Positions 60,526 to 64,000 of a DNA stretch of 64,000 nt are shown one piece after another. This DNA comes from Bacteroidales bacterium (GTDB taxonomy: Bacteria; Bacteroidota; Bacteroidia; Bacteroidales; UBA932), in contig JAEEIJ010000015.1 of the NCBI GenBank assembly GCA_016281315.1, positions 1 through 64,000 on the forward strand, given 5' to 3'. Every line of letters begins with the position of its first letter. Position 1 is the first letter of the stretch. A program made the translations under genes and the position numbers. The notes under the pieces were generated by a model that saw nothing but the letters and a program-made list of their open reading frames with translations, did no database searches and had not been told where the DNA came from.

Positions 60526-60906
60526 ATGTCTAAGATTGTTGAAGGACTCAAATACTCCGAGAGTCACGAATGGGTAAAGGTGGAAGGGAATGTGGCCTAC
60601 GTAGGCGTATCGGACTATGCCCAGAAGGAAATGGGCGACATCACCTACGTGGACCTGCCGGAAGAAGGCGACGACGTTCTCGCCGGTGAAGAATTCGGTG
60701 CCCTGGAGAGCGTAAAGGCCGCCTCGGACCTCATCAGCCCGGTTTCCGGCGTGGTGGTGGCCGTGAATGCCGAACTGGACGCCGCCCCCGAAAAGGTGAA
60801 CGAGGACGCCTACGCCGCCTGGATCATCAAGGTGGAGATGTCCAATGCCGCCGAACTGGACGCCCTGATGGACGCAGCCGCCTACAAAGCCTATATCAAG
60901 GAGTAA
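60526..60906 (+). CDS. gcvH: Glycine cleavage system H protein
   Basis: A 126-residue lipoyl carrier; Lys64 in LESVKAASD is the lipoylation site. It shuttles the aminomethyl group between P and T proteins. 6 bp after gcvT. Confidence 0.97.
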   Translation: MSKIVEGLKYSESHEWVKVEGNVAYVGVSDYAQKEMGDITYVDLPEEGDDVLAGEEFGALESVKAASDLISPVSGVVVAVNAELDAAPEKVNEDAYAAWIIKVEMSNAAELDALMDAAAYKAYIKE

Positions 60907-60907
60907 T

Positions 60908-62224
60908 ATGGCCGCCTATCTTCCTCACACGGAGGCCGATATCCGCGCGATGCTGGACAAGGTGGGGCTCCGGAGCCTCGAGGACCTGTACAGCGACGTT
61001 CCGCAGGAATTCCTGCACCGGGGCGAATATGAGCTCCCGGAAGCCATGTCGGAGCAGGAGCTCCGCGACTGGCTGCAGGAGCTGGACGCCAAAAACGCCC
61101 GCCTGAAGATCTTCGCGGGGCAGGGGGCCTACGACCATTACACCCCCGCCGTGATCCCGTACCTCACCCAGCGTTCGGAGTTCCTGACGGCCTATACGCC
61201 GTACCAGTGCGAGATTTCGCAGGGAACGCTGCGCTATATATTTGAGTATCAGAGCCTCATCTGCGCCCTTACGGGCCTGGACGTTTCCAACGCCTCGCTC
61301 TACGACGGCCCCACCGCCGCTGCCGAAGCGATGATGATGGCCGTGGAATGCACCCGCAAAAAGACGCGCGTGCTGCTATCGGCCACCCTCCTTCCGCACG
61401 TTCGGAAAGTGGTGGAGACCTACGCGAAGTTCCACGGAGTAGAGATCGGCCTTCTGCCCGCCGATGAAGGGCAGACGAGCCTCGCCGCCCTCCAGGCAGA
61501 GCTTGCCAAGGACGACGTCGCCGGCGTAATCGTTCCTTCCGTGAACCGTTACGGCATCGTGGAAGACCATACGGGCTTTGCAGAAGCCATCCACGCCCAG
61601 AAGGGCCTTCTCATCGAATACTGCGACCCGTCGGCCCTCGCCGTGGTGAAGTCTCCCGCCGAATGGGAGGCCGATATTGCCGTAGGCGACGCCCAGCCTC
61701 TGGGCATTCCACTCTGCTACGGCGGCCCCTACGTGGGCTTTATGGCCGTCAAGAAGGAGCATATGCGCAAGATGCCCGGCCGCATCGTGGGCCAGACCGC
61801 GGACGGGGCCGGACGCCGAGCCTTCGTGCTCACCCTGCAGGCCCGCGAGCAGCACATCAAACGCGAGAAAGCCACTTCGAACATCTGCTCCAACGAGAGC
61901 CTGATGGCCCTGTGGGTCACCATTTACCTGTCCCTGATGGGCCCGGAAGGCCTCCGGGAGGTAAACCGGCTGAGCGCCGACGGCGCCCATTACCTGCACG
62001 GGCAGCTGCTGGAGACCGGCCTTTTCGAAGACGTGTTCCCCGGAAAGCCTTTCCTGAAGGAATTCGTCCTTAAGAGCAAAGTGCCCGGGCTGCAGGAGAA
62101 GCTGGAGAAAGCGGGCTTCTTCACCGCCCTTCCCACGGAGGAAGGATACCTGAGTTTCTGTGTAACCGAAAAGCGCAGCAAGGCCGATATCGACGCCCTG
62201 GTTGCAGCAGTGAAGGAGGGTTAG
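60908..62224 (+). CDS. gcvPA: Glycine dehydrogenase subunit 1 (P protein alpha)
   Basis: A 438-residue N-terminal half of the two-subunit P protein (YDHYTPAVIPYLTQRSEFLTAYTPYQ, YDGPTAAAEAMMM, CSNESLMAL). It works with gcvPB to decarboxylate glycine. Starts 1 bp after gcvH. Confidence 0.96.
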   Translation: MAAYLPHTEADIRAMLDKVGLRSLEDLYSDVPQEFLHRGEYELPEAMSEQELRDWLQELDAKNARLKIFAGQGAYDHYTPAVIPYLTQRSEFLTAYTPYQCEISQGTLRYIFEYQSLICALTGLDVSNASLYDGPTAAAEAMMMAVECTRKKTRVLLSATLLPHVRKVVETYAKFHGVEIGLLPADEGQTSLAALQAELAKDDVAGVIVPSVNRYGIVEDHTGFAEAIHAQKGLLIEYCDPSALAVVKSPAEWEADIAVGDAQPLGIPLCYGGPYVGFMAVKKEHMRKMPGRIVGQTADGAGRRAFVLTLQAREQHIKREKATSNICSNESLMALWVTIYLSLMGPEGLREVNRLSADGAHYLHGQLLETGLFEDVFPGKPFLKEFVLKSKVPGLQEKLEKAGFFTALPTEEGYLSFCVTEKRSKADIDALVAAVKEG

Positions 62225-62227
62225 GCC

Positions 62228-63625
62228 ATGAAGTACTACGACAAACTCATCTTCGAACTCTCCAAGGAAGGCCGCAAGGGCTATTCCTTGCCTGTTAACA
62301 AGTTCCCGGCTTCACCGGAACTTCCGCTTCAGCTGCAACGGGCATCGGCCCTTCCGCTTCCGGAAGTCTCCGAGCCGGACGTTGTGCGCCACTACAACAA
62401 CCTCTCCCAGATGAACTTCGGGGTGGATACCGGCTTCTATCCGCTGGGCTCCTGCACGATGAAGTACAACCCCAAGATCAACGAGGAAGCGGCGGCCCTG
62501 CCGGGCTTTAACGCCCTGCACCCGCTGCAGGAAGCTCCTGCAGCAGAAAAAGTGCTGGAGGATATGAACCAGTTCCTCGCCGCCATCACCGGGATGCACA
62601 AGTTCACCTTTATGCCCTGTGCCGGCGCCCACGGCGAACTCACGGGCCTGATGATTATGCGCTCCTACCATATGGGGCGCGGGGATTTCGGCCGCACGAA
62701 GGTCATCGTCCCGGACAGCGCCCACGGCACCAACCCGGCATCGGCCGCCGTCTGCGGGCTGGAGGTGGTCCAGGTGAAGTCCCTGGAGAACGGACGCATC
62801 GACATTGAAGCCCTGAAACCCCTGCTGGACAGCTCTGTGGCGGGCATTATGATGACGAACCCGAACACGCTGGGCCTCTTCGAGACGGAGATCAAGACCA
62901 TCGCCCGGCTGGTCCACGAGGCCGGCGGACTGCTCTACTACGACGGGGCCAATATGAACCCCCTGATGGGCGTGGTCCGTCCCGGGGATATGGGCTTCGA
63001 CATTATGCACCTGAACCTGCACAAGACCTTCTCCACGCCGCATGGCGGAGGCGGTCCCGGCAGCGGCCCCGTGGGCGTAGCGAAGCATCTGGTCGGCTGC
63101 CTGGACGGCCTCAAGGTGTCCGGTTTCCACGGCAACTTCGGAGTGATTCTGCGCGCCTATGCCTACATCCTCACCCTGGGCCGCGAAAACCTCCGGAAGG
63201 TAGGGGAGTACTCGGTCCTGAGCGCCAACTTCATCAAGGAAAGCCTCAAGGACGTGTACAAACTGCCCATCGAAGGTGTCTGCAAGCACGAATTCGTGTT
63301 TGACGGCCTCATCGACGACGGCGCCCGCGAGGACGTTCCCGGCGCCACCACGCTGGATGTCGCCAAGCGTCTGCTGGACTACGGCTTCCACGCGCCCACC
63401 ATCTATTTCCCGCTCCTGTTCCACCAGGCCCTGATGATCGAGCCCACGGAAACCGAGAGCAAGGAAACGCTGGACGCCTTCATCGCGGTGATGCGCAAAA
63501 TCGCTGCCGAGGCCGCCGCAGACCCCGCTCTGCTGCACGCCGCCCCGCACAACGCAGTGATTTCCCGCCCGGACGAAACCGCCGCCGCCCGCAATCCCAT
63601 CCTGAAGTATCAGGATACGCTGTAA
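62228..63625 (+). CDS. gcvPB: Glycine dehydrogenase subunit 2 (P protein beta)
   Basis: A 465-residue PLP-binding half; the Schiff-base Lys266 lies in LNLHKTFSTPHGGGGPG. GSCTMKYNP and DSAHGTNPASA are other hallmarks. It ends the operon; a hairpin follows at 63652-63689. Confidence 0.97.
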   Translation: MKYYDKLIFELSKEGRKGYSLPVNKFPASPELPLQLQRASALPLPEVSEPDVVRHYNNLSQMNFGVDTGFYPLGSCTMKYNPKINEEAAALPGFNALHPLQEAPAAEKVLEDMNQFLAAITGMHKFTFMPCAGAHGELTGLMIMRSYHMGRGDFGRTKVIVPDSAHGTNPASAAVCGLEVVQVKSLENGRIDIEALKPLLDSSVAGIMMTNPNTLGLFETEIKTIARLVHEAGGLLYYDGANMNPLMGVVRPGDMGFDIMHLNLHKTFSTPHGGGGPGSGPVGVAKHLVGCLDGLKVSGFHGNFGVILRAYAYILTLGRENLRKVGEYSVLSANFIKESLKDVYKLPIEGVCKHEFVFDGLIDDGAREDVPGATTLDVAKRLLDYGFHAPTIYFPLLFHQALMIEPTETESKETLDAFIAVMRKIAAEAAADPALLHAAPHNAVISRPDETAAARNPILKYQDTL

Positions 63626-63651
63626 GTACTTCATTTAGCCCTCTTTTTACG

Positions 63652-63739
63652 ATCTTACCCTGATTTTAAGCCATATTTCAGGGTAAGATTGTTTTATGGT
63701 GCAATCTTACCTCGGTTTATTGGGCAAAATCAAGGTAAG
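63652..63739 (+). terminator. gcv terminator with alternative hairpins
   Basis: Arm A ATCTTACCCTGA (63652-63663) pairs perfectly with A' TCAGGGTAAGAT (63678-63689), followed by a short T-rich stretch, which would end the gcv operon. However A' extended (GGTAAGATTG, 63682-63691) also pairs perfectly with B CAATCTTACC (63702-63711), and part of B pairs with B' AGGTAAG (63733-63739). A:A' and A':B are mutually exclusive. Confidence 0.55.
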
Positions 63740-63751
63740 TTTGTCGGCGTT

Positions 63752-63911
63752 GGGAAGGGGAGACACGCTCCGGGGGGCTTGTCCACCCCCGGACAAGTAT
63801 AGGGGGAGGGGCCCGCCGGATGCAAGTTCCCGAAGGGGACGCCGCAGACGGTGGGAGGGGCCGGAGGGAGCGCAGCGACCGGAGTCCCCCCGGAGCGTGT
63901 CTCTCCTTCCC
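63752..63911. repeat. 160-bp inverted-repeat element
   Basis: Terminal arms of 26 bp (63752-63777 and 63886-63911) are complementary with one G-T pair; the inner 18 bp are perfect. Inside, CTTGTCC-ACCCCC-GGACAAG forms a hairpin next to the left arm. The element is far richer in GC than its flanks and has no plausible gene. It could be a MITE-like element, an intergenic palindromic repeat or a structured RNA. Confidence 0.6.
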
Positions 63912-63924
63912 TAGCCCCAAACGC

Positions 63925-63955
63925 TTGTTCGAATATGAAATAATGAGTACATTTG
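63925..63955 (+). promoter_or_regulatory. Promoter of the gene leaving the window
   Basis: TTG (63925-63927), 20-base spacer, TACATTTG (63948-63955); the ATG follows at 63974. Confidence 0.6.
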
Positions 63956-63973
63956 TGTAGTTCAAGTTTCGCA

Positions 63974-64000
63974 ATGAAAGTCTTTATTATCATTTGGCTC
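63974..64000 (+). CDS. Start of an unidentified gene (truncated)
   Basis: Only nine codons are visible, MKVFIIIWL, which could be the beginning of a signal peptide. The good promoter 18 bases upstream supports a real start. Nothing more can be said. Confidence 0.4.

Noticed and set aside
63717..63974. Minus-strand ORF of 85 codons
   Set aside because: Covers the inverted-repeat element, no start context and a composition driven by the GC-rich repeat.
1..64000. CRISPR arrays, prophage, transposases, other tRNA or rRNA genes
   Set aside because: I looked for direct-repeat arrays, integrase or transposase motifs and T-arm patterns and found only the tmRNA.

Overview
The window comes from a fairly GC-rich member of the Bacteroidota, most likely Bacteroidales. 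The gene content is characteristic of that group: a type V (FimA/Mfa-like) pilus operon with DUF3575 and DUF3868 partners, a parA-parB-DUF5683-lytic transglycosylase block, many small outer-membrane barrels and SPII lipoproteins, and a tmRNA with an ANNNYALAA tag. Promoters have the Bacteroidota -7 element TAnnTTTG, usually with TTG about 19-21 bases upstream, and I see no convincing Shine-Dalgarno sequences. A gut-type uncultured Bacteroidales lineage is an inference. About 95% of the window is coding, and many neighbouring genes overlap by ATGA or TAATG. I see no phage, transposase, integron or CRISPR.

Layout. 1-1372: a truncated deoxyhypusine synthase-like gene and a small barrel protein. 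11607 down to 1374 (minus): one tight nine-gene run, hpt-adk-RND exporter-fakA-degV(fakB)-plsX-acp-acyltransferase-nucleoside kinase, which looks like a fatty-acid activation and acyl-transfer operon joined to purine and pyrimidine salvage. 11746-18240: HhH/ComEA-like barrel protein, HIRAN-domain membrane protein, lytic transglycosylase, DUF5683 protein, parB and parA. 18321-22248: a PriA-like protein that has lost its ATPase motifs and zinc domain, then a divergent peptidoglycan-recycling pair (NagZ-like lipoprotein and anmK). 22245-26819: mntP and an amino acid:sodium symporter, facing a barrel-hydrolase-lipoprotein operon. 26980-27377: tmRNA. 27407-36864: NlpC/P60 peptidase, the five-to-six gene type V pilus operon and a short ssb.

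37191-46480: zinc-ribbon protein, nucleoside permease, tgt-lptG-like-dut-murF operon, PAP2 phosphatase, obgE and a large membrane protein with Rossmann-like regions. 46556-54577: barrel protein, alpha/beta hydrolase, a complete TolC-HlyD-ABC-ABC-permease-permease exporter and a lipoprotein. 54632-57918: a compact ACP, dehydratase, KS-like, ketosynthase, ketoreductase operon that could make a specialised acyl or polyene chain. 57913-63625: nitroreductase and a ureohydrolase-like gene leading the complete glycine cleavage operon gcvT-gcvH-gcvPA-gcvPB. 63626-64000: alternative hairpins, a 160-bp inverted-repeat element, and the first codons of another gene.

The most interesting signals are: the ATPase-dead PriA homologue; the fatty-acid kinase/PlsX/ACP/acyltransferase/exporter operon and the separate mini fatty-acid/polyketide operon beside an ABC exporter; a 28-bp symmetric bidirectional promoter core that occurs twice (CAAA-NN-TACGAA-N4-TTCGTA-NN-TTTG); several -7 boxes so close to the start codon that the mRNA must be leaderless; and perfect short palindromes that abut the start codons of hpt, parA and gcvT.
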